A stretch of 64,000 nucleotides of DNA. Origin: Nocardia sp. CC227C (GTDB taxonomy: Bacteria; Actinomycetota; Actinomycetes; Mycobacteriales; Mycobacteriaceae). Positions 53,055 through 61,900 of this stretch are shown here, in pieces. The notes below the pieces were generated by a model. The model was not told the origin of the DNA and did no database searches. It was given only the letters and a program-made list of their open reading frames with translations. How positions within the stretch are numbered: position 1 is the stretch's first letter; each line of letters opens with the position of its first letter. The DNA lies in NCBI RefSeq assembly GCF_030767025.1, contig NZ_JASITE010000013.1:177932-241931 (forward strand), given 5' to 3'. The translations under genes and the position numbers were made by a program.

Positions 53055-54242
53055 TCATCGGTCGAGGCGTTCGTCGATGAGGCGGGCCAAGGCGGGTGCC
53101 GCGGGGGCGGGACGGGTGGTGGCGGTCCAGGCGGGCTCGATGTGGACGGTGCCGGTGGAGCCGCGAGCGACCACGCCGATTTCGCGGAGGGCGCGGGAGC
53201 CGTCGGGGCGACGGTGCACGTGCAGGACGACCTGGATGGCGGCGGCCAGTTGGCTGTGCAGGGCGAGGCGATCCATGCCGCCCAGGGCCGCCAGGGCTTC
53301 CAGGCGGGCGGGGACCTCGCCGGGCGAGTTGGCGTGCACGGTGCCCGCGCCGCCGTCGTGGCCGGTGTTCAGCGCGGTCAGCAGGTCCACCACCTCCGCG
53401 CCGCGGACCTCGCCGACGACTATGCGGTCGGGGCGCATGCGCAGCGCCTGGCGGACCAGGTCGCGAACGGTGACCTCACCCACCCCTTCGACATTCGGGG
53501 TGCGCGCCACCAACCGGACCACGTGCGGGTGCGGTGGGGCGAGTTCGGCGGCGTCCTCCACGCAGACGATGCGCTCGGCCGCGTCCACCTTGGCGAGCAG
53601 GCCGGACAGCAGCGTGGTCTTGCCCGCGCCGGTGCCGCCGACCACGAGGAACGCCAAGCGGCTGCGAATGATGTTCTCCAGCAGGAGTTTCGCGTCGGGC
53701 GGGACGGCACCGGCGGCCGCGAGGGCATCGAGGCCCTGGGTTGCCGGGCGCAGTATCCGCAGCGACAGGCAGGTGCCGCCGTGGGCGACGGGGGCCAGCA
53801 CGGCATGCAACCGCACGCCGAACGAATTCCCCAACGCCGCTTCGCTTCCGGCGAGCCGACCGTCCACCCACGGCTGCGCGTCGTCCAGACGCCGACCGGC
53901 CGACAGCGCCAGGCGCTGCGCCAGCCGCCGCACCGCGGCCTCGTCCGGAAACCGCACCGAGGTCCGCCGCAGCCCCTGCCCGCGATCCACCCACACCGCA
54001 TCCGGACCGGTCACCAGCACATCCGCCACCTCGGGATCGTGCAGCAGCGGCTCCAGCACCCCCGCTCCGGTCAGCTCCGTTTGCAGCAGGCGCAGCGCCC
54101 GCAACAGGTCGGTATCCCCCAGCACCCCACCCGCCTCGGCCCGAATAGCCGCCGCCACCCGCGCCGGATCCGGATCCCCCACCCCTTCCGCCAACCGCTC
54201 CCGCACCCGATCCAGCAGCTCGGCGGTCACCAGCGCACTCAT
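53055..54242 (-). CDS. tadA: TadA/CpaF-type pilus ATPase
   Basis: Hexameric ATPase that powers Tad pilus assembly. The 395-residue protein has Walker A VGGTGAGKTTLLSGLL, the Asp-box/Walker B RIVCVEDAAELAPPHPH, the His box GTVHANSPGEVPARL, and RMRPDRIVVGEVRGAEVVDL. ATG 54242 overlaps the ssd stop (ATGA). The length is that of short mycobacterial TadA. Confidence 0.94.
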   Translation of the reverse strand: MSALVTAELLDRVRERLAEGVGDPDPARVAAAIRAEAGGVLGDTDLLRALRLLQTELTGAGVLEPLLHDPEVADVLVTGPDAVWVDRGQGLRRTSVRFPDEAAVRRLAQRLALSAGRRLDDAQPWVDGRLAGSEAALGNSFGVRLHAVLAPVAHGGTCLSLRILRPATQGLDALAAAGAVPPDAKLLLENIIRSRLAFLVVGGTGAGKTTLLSGLLAKVDAAERIVCVEDAAELAPPHPHVVRLVARTPNVEGVGEVTVRDLVRQALRMRPDRIVVGEVRGAEVVDLLTALNTGHDGGAGTVHANSPGEVPARLEALAALGGMDRLALHSQLAAAIQVVLHVHRRPDGSRALREIGVVARGSTGTVHIEPAWTATTRPAPAAPALARLIDERLDR

Positions 54243-55819
54243 CGCCCCACCCCCGAGTCCGGGCCGAACGGAGCGACAGCAAACCCGGCCCGACCACCCG
54301 ATCCGGCCCGGCCACCGGATACCGCACACCGCTCCCCAGGCGGTACGGTCGCACCTCCCGACGCCGCGACCTGCCTTCCATGCGGTACGGCCTCGTCGTC
54401 CGACGATGCGACCGAACCAACTCGCTGCGCTGCCCGAAGTTCCGGCGGCACAGTGCGAGCGAGTGGCGACGTGGCTACGCCGAGCAGCGGCCCGGCCGGT
54501 TCACCTTGCCGTACGGCCGCATCACCCGGTTGCGCGGCCGGAACACCGTGCCGTGCGGCGAGATCATCTCGCGGTGCGGTTGGACCATCCTGTGGTGCGC
54601 CCGGCTCGCCGCGAAGCTCGGCCGGGACCGACTGCTGCACAACAGGATCGATCCGGAGACCGCCCGTTCGTGGCTGCGCTGTGACCGGTGCGAGCGGCGT
54701 CGGCTCGAGAGGCGCTCGGGGCGCGGCGGCCGATGGGGCCGAGGTATCGGCCGGAGTGAGGACGCCGAGAACGGCCGCGGCGGCATGGTGCAGAGGGTGG
54801 CGCGCGTGCAGGGGCAGGCTGCCGCGCTCGAGGTGACGCGGGAGGGCCGGGTGCGCGCGCATGGCGTGGAGCAGTGGGAGCTCGAGGGCGGTGGCGATGT
54901 CGGTGGGGCGCAGGCCGCCGGGGGCCGGACCGCGAACCAGCAAGGCGAGGTTGGGGTTTCGGGTGCGAAGGCGCGCGGTGGCGGTCTCGGCGGCGGCCAC
55001 CGCGCGGAGTTGGGCGGGGGTGATGAGAACCACCAGGTCGGCCGCGTCGAGGAGCTGGTCGGCGTGTGGGCCGCGTTCGCCGGAGAGGTCGCAGATGAGC
55101 AGATCACCCGCGCCGCGCACGGCCTCGAGGACGGCATGCACGGCGGTCGGCGACGGCGGAGCGGGCGCGGATGCGCCTCTGGCACAGGCGAGTACGGTGA
55201 CGCCGTCGGTGCCCGGCAGTGCCGCGTGCAGGGCGTCGGCGGCCACGCGGCCGTGCTCCACGGCCAGGTCGGGCCAGCGCGGCCCGGGTGCCTTCTCGAG
55301 GCCGAGCAGCAGGTCGAGTCCGCCGCCGCAGGGTGCGGCGTCCAGCAGCAGCGTGCGCGGCCGGAACCGGCGGCGCGCCGCCGTGAGGGCGATGGCCGCG
55401 GCCAGGGTGGACGCTCCGGCTCCGCCGCAGGCGCCGGCCACCGCGACCACCACCCCGTGGCCACCATCGCCGTGGGCATTCGCGGCGAATGCCGCGATCA
55501 GGGCCTCGGACGCGTCGGGCAGGGCGAGGACCTGCTCCGCACCGATGGCGGTGGCGGTCCGCCAGTCGGGCAAACCCGGTTCGCCCTCGGTGACCAAGAG
55601 CACCCCGGGCCGCCGCGGGCACCGCGCCGCCGCGCACTCGCGGGCGGCGGCGGTATCGAGCAGGACCACGGACGCGCCCATCCAGTCGTGCCGCCCGACC
55701 GGTAGCACCCGCTCGTCCACGCGCCGATCGGCGGCGGCGGCGATGCGCCGGATCTCGGCGCGTAAGCGCGGGCGGTCGACGAGCACGAGCGCGGGCGCGG
55801 CGGCGACAACAGCATTCAT
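54239..55819 (-). CDS. ssd: Septum-site/CpaE-like ATPase with repetitive tail
   Basis: A 526-residue MinD/CpaE-like protein. The N-terminal 110 residues are a receiver-like domain; the deviant Walker A is AGACGGAGASTLAAAIAL (about 122-139), followed by LLLDAAPCGGGLDLLLGLE. Mycobacterial Ssd is about 350 residues; here about 175 residues follow, with irregular Glu/Pro/Gly/Ala repeats such as PAELRGEP and AAVRQGEP. ATG 55819 is used; GTG 55834 is possible. First gene of the Tad operon, so it probably localises the pilus machine or affects septation. Confidence 0.88.
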   Translation of the reverse strand: MNAVVAAAPALVLVDRPRLRAEIRRIAAAADRRVDERVLPVGRHDWMGASVVLLDTAAARECAAARCPRRPGVLLVTEGEPGLPDWRTATAIGAEQVLALPDASEALIAAFAANAHGDGGHGVVVAVAGACGGAGASTLAAAIALTAARRRFRPRTLLLDAAPCGGGLDLLLGLEKAPGPRWPDLAVEHGRVAADALHAALPGTDGVTVLACARGASAPAPPSPTAVHAVLEAVRGAGDLLICDLSGERGPHADQLLDAADLVVLITPAQLRAVAAAETATARLRTRNPNLALLVRGPAPGGLRPTDIATALELPLLHAMRAHPALPRHLERGSLPLHARHPLHHAAAAVLGVLTPADTSAPSAAAPRAPLEPTPLAPVTAQPRTGGLRIDPVVQQSVPAELRGEPGAPQDGPTAPRDDLAARHGVPAAQPGDAAVRQGEPAGPLLGVATSPLARTVPPELRAAQRVGSVASSDDEAVPHGRQVAASGGATVPPGERCAVSGGRAGSGGRAGFAVAPFGPDSGVGR

Positions 55820-55871
55820 GCAGGTCAGCGTCACGGATCGGGATGACCGACGAAAGGCCCTTACCGGCGAG

Positions 55872-55898
55872 TGTGGATAACACGCGGCCTGTGGAGAA
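55872..55898 (-). promoter_or_regulatory. Two DnaA-box-like 9-mers upstream of ssd
   Basis: On the minus strand TTATCCACA (55872-55880) and TTCTCCACA (55890-55898) lie in the same orientation, 18 bases apart start to start, and 53-79 bases ahead of the ssd start. TTATCCACA is the classic strong DnaA box. Confidence 0.55.
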
Positions 55899-55940
55899 CT
55901 ACCCGCCGCGGGACCGAGCCGAATCGGTCCGGAAATAGAG

Positions 55941-56028
55941 GACGGCCCCAGCCGGGGGGGGAGGAGGCTGGGGCCGTCGGGGTTCAGCCCCGGGGGGTCG
56001 GGCTGAACACGCCTGGACCATGTCCAGG
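55941..56028. other. Three successive hairpins in the ssd-HAD gap
   Basis: Within the 358-base divergent gap there are three adjoining perfect stems: GACGGCCCCAGCC/GGCTGGGGCCGTC (55941-55978), GTTCAGCCC/GGGCTGAAC (55982-56008), CCTGGAC-CAT-GTCCAGG (56012-56028). They may be transcript ends or a structured RNA. The rest of 55820-56177 has no coding frame that I support. Confidence 0.6.
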
Positions 56029-56177
56029 TAATTGCGATACTACACCCAAGCCCTGCCCGGAATGCAAGTCCGTCGCGCGAGTCGTTTCCGAACCGGACAT
56101 GCCGGCTTCCGGCTGGCAAACCCGTCCGGACCGACCGCCCGCCACCCCGACATCCCGGGAAACATATTCTGGACGGC

Positions 56178-56978
56178 GTGACAGCCGAACGCGGACGAGT
56201 CGCCGCCTTCTTCGATCTCGACAAGACCGTGATCGCCCGCTCCAGCGCCTTCGTGTTCAGCAAGCCGTTCCTGGATCAGGGTCTGCTCAGCCGCCGCGCG
56301 GTGCTCGAAAGCAGCTATGCCCATTTCCTGTTCCTGCTCAGCGGCGCCGACCACGACCAGATGGAGCGGATGCGCGCCCATCTCACCAGCATGTGCGCTG
56401 GTTGGGACGTCGAGCAGGTGAAGGGCATCGTGGCCGAGACCCTGCACGAGATCGTGGATCCGCTCATCTACGCCGAGGCCGCCGATCTCATTGCCGACCA
56501 CCGCATCCGCGGCCACGACGTGATCGTGGTGTCCGCGTCGGGCGAGGAGATCGTCGCGCCGATCGCCGCCGCGCTGGGCGCCGATCACGTGGCCGCCACC
56601 CGCATGGTCGTCGAGGACGGCAAGTACACCGGCGAGGTCGAGTTCTACTGCTACGGCGAGGGCAAAGTTCAGGCGATCGAAAGGCTTTCCACCAGTGAGG
56701 GTTACGACCTGGACCGCTGTTATGCCTACTCCGACTCGGTGACCGATCTGCCGATGCTGGCGGCGGTCGGACATCCGACGGCGGTGAATCCGGACCGGGC
56801 GCTGCGCCGGGAGGCGCATCAGCGCGGCTGGCCGGTGCTGACCTTCGAGAATCCGGTGTCGCTGTGGTCGCGCATCCCCGCGCCCTCGACCACCACGGTG
56901 GCCGCGAGCGTGGCCGTCGGACTGGGCGCGGTGGCCGCCGGGGCGCTGAGTTACCGACTACTGCGCAAGCGGCGCTGA
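56178..56978 (+). CDS. HAD-IB family phosphatase with C-terminal membrane anchor
   Basis: A 266-residue HAD hydrolase (Rv3661 position). Motif I is FFDLDKTVIA with nucleophile Asp, motif II VSASGEE, and motif III-IV in GEGKVQ and YSDSVTDLPML. The family includes SerB-like phosphatases and polar-lipid enzymes. Residues 238-260 form a membrane segment, so it is probably anchored by its C-terminus. GTG 56178 directly begins the conserved N-terminus. It is followed on the plus strand by the Ms1-like RNA region. Confidence 0.9.
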   Translation: MTAERGRVAAFFDLDKTVIARSSAFVFSKPFLDQGLLSRRAVLESSYAHFLFLLSGADHDQMERMRAHLTSMCAGWDVEQVKGIVAETLHEIVDPLIYAEAADLIADHRIRGHDVIVVSASGEEIVAPIAAALGADHVAATRMVVEDGKYTGEVEFYCYGEGKVQAIERLSTSEGYDLDRCYAYSDSVTDLPMLAAVGHPTAVNPDRALRREAHQRGWPVLTFENPVSLWSRIPAPSTTTVAASVAVGLGAVAAGALSYRLLRKRR

Positions 56979-57034
56979 GCGGGCGCGAAACGCCGCGCGA
57001 CACACCGCTCGAAGAAAGTTTCCGCAGCTCTTGC

Positions 57035-57050
57035 TGTGAGTGCGGTCACA
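57035..57050. promoter_or_regulatory. CRP/FNR-type site
   Basis: TGTGAGTGCGGTCACA is a perfect TGTGA-N6-TCACA. It lies between a -35-like TTGCTG (57031) and a -10-like TAACAA (57054-57059), inside the promoter proposed for the RNA at 57066. Confidence 0.7.
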
Positions 57051-57065
57051 GAGTAACAATGGTGA

Positions 57066-57366
57066 CAAGGAAGGACGGAAGGCCAAGATCGGATCGGAAG
57101 AGAAGGTCCTATCTCCCATCCCACCCTTCCCAGCACGGACACCAGGCACCCACGCGGAGCACGCCGCGACAAGGGCACGAGTGTTGTGGGCCTGCGTTAT
57201 CCGTGACTCCGTCGGCGACGGCCCCGCACACGCTGTGGGGATGAATCGGCGGGGTCCGGAGAGCTCGCCGAGGCCGAATCACACAACCCGATACAGCACG
57301 CTTGGTAACCAGGTGGTCCGTGCTAGCGGGCGGTGAGGTCGCAAGGGCGACAACGCCGCCCGCTCT
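57066..57366 (+). ncRNA. Probable Ms1/MTS2823-type RNA-polymerase-binding RNA
   Basis: In mycobacteria the abundant RNA Ms1 (MTS2823) lies between the HAD gene and the Rv3662c gene on the plus strand of the HAD gene and is about 300 bases long. Here the same interval contains a promoter-like TTGCTG-N17-TAACAA, about 300 bases without any supported gene, and a two-step hairpin terminator at 57325-57364. The predicted RNA is purine-rich at its start (GACAAGGAAGGACGGAAGGC) and Ms1 acts by binding RNA polymerase core. Coordinates of both ends are inferred; I did not compare sequences. Confidence 0.75.
57325..57364 (+). terminator. Two-step hairpin
   Basis: AGCGGGCGG and CCGCCCGCT form a perfect outer 9-bp stem enclosing GTCGC-AAGG-GCGAC. 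It closes the ncRNA and also lies downstream of the Fic-like gene on the other strand. Confidence 0.8.
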
Positions 57367-57409
57367 GATGTGCGGTGGGTTTTCACGCCCGATATCCGGG
57401 GCCGCGAAC

Positions 57410-58156
57410 TCAGCCGGATGCCGCGTCGGCGATCGAACGGGCTTCGCGGGCACCGTCTTCCAGCGCACCGGAGTGGAAGATGACCCAGCCGCCCACCGCG
57501 TTCGGGGTTCCGGTGCCGAAGGCGGCCACCGCATCCAGATACGCCTGGCGGCGGCGCAACAGGAACACCTCCGGCACGCCGAGGCCGTGCGGATCCAGCC
57601 CACTGGACACCGCCACGAGCCGGGCAGCCGCCCGCGCCACGATGCCGTCGGCGGTGCCGAAGGGCCGCAGGGTCAGCAGCTCCCCGTGCACGACGGCCGC
57701 GACCACCGGGGCGGGCGCATTCGTGGTCAGCACCGTCTGCGCCAACAGGTCGAGTCGCTCCGCCACCCCGGCGACATCCCGCGGACGCCCCAGCGACTGC
57801 GGGTCGGCGACCATATCGGCGGCGGCCAGCAGATGCAGTCGCGCGAGCGCTTGCAGCGGAGCGCGCTGCCACACCCCGGCCAGGGTGCGCAGCGCCTCCC
57901 CGTCGAGCGCCTGCCCGACCCGCAGCGATCCGGCCAGAATCGGGTCCTCCACCCGCCCGTCGGCCGGTATGTCGATGCTGCCGCCGTCGATGGCCGCCGA
58001 CGACCGCGCCGCCCGCACCGCGGCCTCGGCCGCCGTGGTGGGCCAGCCGCGCCGGTTGGCCCGGTGCCGGTGCACCTCGGCGAGCGCGTCGCGGGCCTTG
58101 TCGGCGGCGTCGCGCACACCGGGCAGGTCGACTAGGGGCTGGAGCGGGTCGGTCAC
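57410..58156 (-). CDS. Degenerate Fic-like protein
   Basis: A 248-residue mostly helical protein at the position of Rv3662c. It has a Fic-like stretch LRPFGTADGIVARAAARL (about 158-175), where the catalytic HPFxDGNGR is changed to RPFGTADGIVAR, so the AMP-transfer His is missing. The N-terminal region with WPTTAAEAAVRAARSSAAIDG resembles Fic-domain helices. GTG 58156 begins a clean frame. It lies before dppDCBA on the same strand, so it may be coupled loosely. Function unknown. Confidence 0.75.
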   Translation of the reverse strand: MTDPLQPLVDLPGVRDAADKARDALAEVHRHRANRRGWPTTAAEAAVRAARSSAAIDGGSIDIPADGRVEDPILAGSLRVGQALDGEALRTLAGVWQRAPLQALARLHLLAAADMVADPQSLGRPRDVAGVAERLDLLAQTVLTTNAPAPVVAAVVHGELLTLRPFGTADGIVARAAARLVAVSSGLDPHGLGVPEVFLLRRRQAYLDAVAAFGTGTPNAVGGWVIFHSGALEDGAREARSIADAASG

Positions 58157-58276
58157 GGGTTACGAGGCTACTGGTCCGGCGCGCCGGGGCCGGCGCCCCC
58201 CGGTACCGCGCGGCGGCAACCACGGCCGACGACCGCCACGACCGCGGCCCCGCGCACTGCCCGGTGCCGACGCGAA

Positions 58277-59965
58277 TCAACTCGCCAGCAGGTCCCGCCC
58301 CGGGATGGCGTCGAGCAGGCGGCGGGTGTAATCGGATTCCGGATTGTCGAAGACCTCGGTGGTGGCGGCGGCCTCGACCACCCGGCCCTGCCGCATCACC
58401 ACCACGTCGTCGGCGATCTGGCGGACCACGGCCAGGTCGTGGGTGATGAATAGATACGACAGCCCCAGCTCGGCCTGCAGGTCGTTGAGCAGCGTGAGGA
58501 TCTGCGCCTGCACCAGCACGTCCAGTGCGGAGACCGCCTCGTCGCAGACCACCACCTCGGGTCGCAGGGCCAGGGCGCGGGCGATGGCAACGCGCTGGCG
58601 CTGGCCGCCGGAGAGCTCATTGGGGTAGCGCCGCATGACCGATGCGGGCAGCGAGACCTTGTCGAGCAGGTCGCGGACGGTGTCCTCGCGCTCGGACCGG
58701 GTACCGACGCCGTGGACGCGCAAAGGTTCCTCGATGGTGCGGTAGATCGAGTACATGGGGTCCAGGGAGCCGTACGGGTCCTGGAACACCGGTTGGACGC
58801 GCCGCCGGAAACCCAAGGCTGCCCTGCCCCGCAGCGCCGCCACGGCGGTGCCGTCGAACAGCACCCGCCCGGCGGTGGGCGGCAGCAGCCCCAGCACCAT
58901 CTGCGCCACCGTCGACTTGCCGGAGCCGGACTCCCCGACGATGGCCGTGGTGGTGCCGCGGCGCAGCCGGAACGAGACATCGTCCACGGCGGTGAAATCC
59001 GTCGACCTCCAGGGCCGTCCACCGCGGATCCGGAATCGCTTGGTGAGGTTCTCGGCGATCACCACGTCATCGGGCAGGGTGGCGAGTTCGCCCTCGGCGA
59101 CCTCCACCGCGTGCTCGCGGACCTCGACGCGATGCCGCACCGTCGAGAGCCGCTGCGAGGCCAGCGAGGGGGCGGACTTCACCAGCTTCTTGGTGTAGGC
59201 GTGCTGTGGGTCGCGCAGAATCCGCAGTGCCGGACCGGATTCCACCACCTGCCCGCGATACATGACCACCAGGTGTTCGGCGCGTTCGGCGGCCAAGCCG
59301 AGGTCGTGGGTGATCAGCAGGACCGCCGTGCCGAGTTCGGCGGTGAGCCCGTCCAGGTGGTCGAGGATCTGCCGTTGCACGGTGACGTCCAGTGCCGAGG
59401 TGGGTTCGTCGGCGATGAGCAGTTTCGGGCGGCAGGACAGGCCGATGGCGATGAGGGCGCGCTGCCGCATCCCGCCGGAGAATTCGTGCGGGTACTGGTT
59501 CATTCGCCGTTCGGCGTCGGACATCCCGGCTTCCTCGAGCAGTTCCACGGCGCGGCGACGCGCCGCGGTGCCTTTGGCGATGCCGTTGGCCTCCAGGGTT
59601 TCCCGCACCTGGAAGCCGATCTTCCACACCGGGTTCAGGTTGGACATGGGGTCCTGGGGCACCAGTCCGATGCCGCGCCCGCGCGCGGCGACGATCTCCT
59701 GCGGCGACGCCCGGGTGAGGTCCTTGCCGTCGAACCGGATGGACCCGGAGGTCACCTGCCCGGTGCCGGGCAGCAGGTCGATGACGGCGTGTGCCGTGGT
59801 GGATTTCCCGGAGCCGGATTCGCCGACGATGGCGACGGTCTGCCCCGGGTACACGGTGAGGTTCACATCCCGCACGGCCGGCACTCGCTTGCCGTCGGAG
59901 GTGAAACACACATTGAGATCGCGGATCTCCAGCAGTGGCGTGTCGTCGGCGGTCACGGTGCTCAC
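58277..59965 (-). CDS. dppD: ABC transporter ATPase, two nucleotide domains fused
   Basis: A 562-residue protein fusing the DppD- and DppF-like ATPases of a peptide importer. Two Walker A motifs read GESGSGKSTTAHAV and GESGSGKSTVAQMV; two LSGG-type signatures read FSGGMRQRA and LSGGQRQRV. GTG 59965 overlaps the dppC stop. In M. tuberculosis the same fused protein (Rv3663c) works with DppA-C in peptide and heme uptake. Last of the operon. Confidence 0.94.
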   Translation of the reverse strand: MSTVTADDTPLLEIRDLNVCFTSDGKRVPAVRDVNLTVYPGQTVAIVGESGSGKSTTAHAVIDLLPGTGQVTSGSIRFDGKDLTRASPQEIVAARGRGIGLVPQDPMSNLNPVWKIGFQVRETLEANGIAKGTAARRRAVELLEEAGMSDAERRMNQYPHEFSGGMRQRALIAIGLSCRPKLLIADEPTSALDVTVQRQILDHLDGLTAELGTAVLLITHDLGLAAERAEHLVVMYRGQVVESGPALRILRDPQHAYTKKLVKSAPSLASQRLSTVRHRVEVREHAVEVAEGELATLPDDVVIAENLTKRFRIRGGRPWRSTDFTAVDDVSFRLRRGTTTAIVGESGSGKSTVAQMVLGLLPPTAGRVLFDGTAVAALRGRAALGFRRRVQPVFQDPYGSLDPMYSIYRTIEEPLRVHGVGTRSEREDTVRDLLDKVSLPASVMRRYPNELSGGQRQRVAIARALALRPEVVVCDEAVSALDVLVQAQILTLLNDLQAELGLSYLFITHDLAVVRQIADDVVVMRQGRVVEAAATTEVFDNPESDYTRRLLDAIPGRDLLAS

Positions 59966-60924
59966 CTCTTCCGGGCCTTGGGGTCGAGGGCGTCGCGCAC
60001 GGCATCGCCCAGCAGGATGAAGCTCAGCACCGTAATGGCCAGTGCCGCAGCCGGATAGAACAGAATGGCGGAGGTGCGCAGGTCGTTCTTGGCCTTGGCG
60101 ATGTCGCCGCCCCAGGACACGATGTCGGGTGGCAGCCCGACTCCGAGATAGGACAGCGTCGCCTCGGTGACGATGAAGACGCCCAGCCAGATGGTGGACA
60201 CCACGATGATCGGCCCGGCTGCGTTGGGCAACACGTGCCGCACCAGGATGCCCAGCCGTGACACTCCCAATGCCTTTGCCGCCGTGACATATTCACTGTT
60301 CTTGGCCTCGATGACGGCACCGCGGGCGATGCGCGCCGCGAGCGGCCAGGTGAAGGAGGCGAGCACCAGGACGACATTCCACATGGTGGCGGGCCGCAGC
60401 ATCTGCAGCAGCACGATGGCGGCGAGCACCATGGGGATGGCGAAGAAGATCTCGGCGATGCGCGACACCACCGAATCGAGCAGCCCGCCGAAGAATCCGG
60501 CCAGCGCCCCGAGCGTGCCGCCGATGAGCATGAACAGCGCCGCCGCGCCCAGCCCGACCATGACCGACGCGCGCGCGCCGTATACGGTGCGCGCGTACAC
60601 GTCGCACCCCTGTTTGTCGAAGCCGAAGGGGTGTCCGGGCCGGGACGGCGCCATGCTGTTGTCGATCACGCATTCGCGCGGGTCCTGGCCGCTGAACAGA
60701 CCGGGCCACAGCACCACCACGGTGACGACCAGGATGAGCAGCATCGCGACGATGAAGATCGGATTGCGGCGCAGCCGTCGCCAGGCGTCGGTCCAGATGC
60801 TGGTCGGCTCACCGGTTTCCACCACCCGGTCGGTGGCGAGCACCTCGACCGCGTCGGGCGGCGCGACGTGATGCTGCTGTCCGGGCCGCGTTCCGGCCTC
60901 GGATTCCCTGACGAGGTCAGACAT
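59962..60924 (-). CDS. dppC: ABC transporter permease DppC-like
   Basis: A 320-residue inner-membrane permease with an N-terminal segment (about 53-75) and five more helices, and the EAA loop EYVTAAKALGVSRLGILVRH. It is coupled to dppB by an 8-base overlap and to dppD by GTGA. The N-terminal 45 residues are hydrophilic. Confidence 0.94.
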   Translation of the reverse strand: MSDLVRESEAGTRPGQQHHVAPPDAVEVLATDRVVETGEPTSIWTDAWRRLRRNPIFIVAMLLILVVTVVVLWPGLFSGQDPRECVIDNSMAPSRPGHPFGFDKQGCDVYARTVYGARASVMVGLGAAALFMLIGGTLGALAGFFGGLLDSVVSRIAEIFFAIPMVLAAIVLLQMLRPATMWNVVLVLASFTWPLAARIARGAVIEAKNSEYVTAAKALGVSRLGILVRHVLPNAAGPIIVVSTIWLGVFIVTEATLSYLGVGLPPDIVSWGGDIAKAKNDLRTSAILFYPAAALAITVLSFILLGDAVRDALDPKARKR

Positions 60925-61843
60925 AGCGGATCCTCGGATCGAGTGCGGCGTAGAGCAGGTCGATGAGCAGGTTGGACAGCAGGAAGATCACCACGAGCAC
61001 GGTCACGAACGACACCACCGTGGGCGGTTCCACACGGGTGATCGCCTGGTACAGCGTGCCGCCGACGCCCGGGATATTGAAGATGCCCTCGGTGACGATG
61101 GCTCCGCCGATGAGCGCGCCCAGATCCGCGCCCAGGAAGGTGACGACCGGAATCATGGAGTTGCGCAGGATGTGGACGGTGACCACCCGGCGTCTGCCCA
61201 GCCCCTTGGCGGTGGCGGTGCGCACGTAGTCGGCGGACATGTTCTCCGCCACCGAATTCCGGGTCAGCCGCAGCACGTACGCGAACGACAGCGACCCGAG
61301 CACGAAGGCGGGCACCAGCAGTTCGGCGAAGCTCGCGTTCCCGGTGACGGTGGTCGGGGCGATCCCCCATTTCACGCCGAACAGGAACTGCGCCACGTAG
61401 CCGACCACGAAGACCGGCACGGCGATGATGACGAGGCTGGCGACCAGCATGGTGGAGTCGAACAGGCGGCCCTTGCGCAGGCCCGCGACGAGTCCGAACA
61501 GAATGCCGAACACGCCTTCGATGAAGACCGCCATGAACGCGAGCTTGATGGTGATCGGGAAGGCGCGGGCGAGCTCGTCGCTCACCGGCCGACCCGAGAA
61601 GGCGGTGCCGAAGTCGAGGGTGACGATGCCCTTCAGGTAGAGCAGGTACTGCGTGATGAGCGGCTGATCGAGGTGGTATCGGGCGCGCAGCTGAGCTTCG
61701 ATGGCGGGGGTCAGGGGCTTCTCACCGGCCAGCGCCGCGATCGGGTCGCCGGGGATGAGGAAGACCATCGCGTAGATCAGGAAGGTCGCGCCGAGGAACA
61801 CCGGGATCATCTGGAGTAGACGCCGCAGGACATACCAAGCCAT
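60917..61843 (-). CDS. dppB: ABC transporter permease DppB-like
   Basis: A 308-residue permease with the typical starting helix MAWYVLRRLLQMIPVFLGAT and the EAA loop DYVRTATAKGLGRRRVVTVH. The six helices and length match family I oligopeptide permeases. ATG 61843 follows dppA by 57 bases; its stop overlaps dppC. Confidence 0.94.
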   Translation of the reverse strand: MAWYVLRRLLQMIPVFLGATFLIYAMVFLIPGDPIAALAGEKPLTPAIEAQLRARYHLDQPLITQYLLYLKGIVTLDFGTAFSGRPVSDELARAFPITIKLAFMAVFIEGVFGILFGLVAGLRKGRLFDSTMLVASLVIIAVPVFVVGYVAQFLFGVKWGIAPTTVTGNASFAELLVPAFVLGSLSFAYVLRLTRNSVAENMSADYVRTATAKGLGRRRVVTVHILRNSMIPVVTFLGADLGALIGGAIVTEGIFNIPGVGGTLYQAITRVEPPTVVSFVTVLVVIFLLSNLLIDLLYAALDPRIRYV

Positions 61844-61900
61844 ATTTCCTCCGGGAAGTGGTGCGCCGGGCCGATGCGCTCGGGCCCGGCGCGGTGGCGG

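Noticed and set aside
57040..57336. Plus-strand 98-codon frame in the ncRNA region
   Set aside because: Composition lacks coding bias, it has no ribosome-binding site, and the interval fits a structured RNA better.
57410..58156. Fic toxin-antitoxin module
   Set aside because: The Fic motif lacks the catalytic His and no antitoxin partner with an inhibitory Glu motif is next to it.
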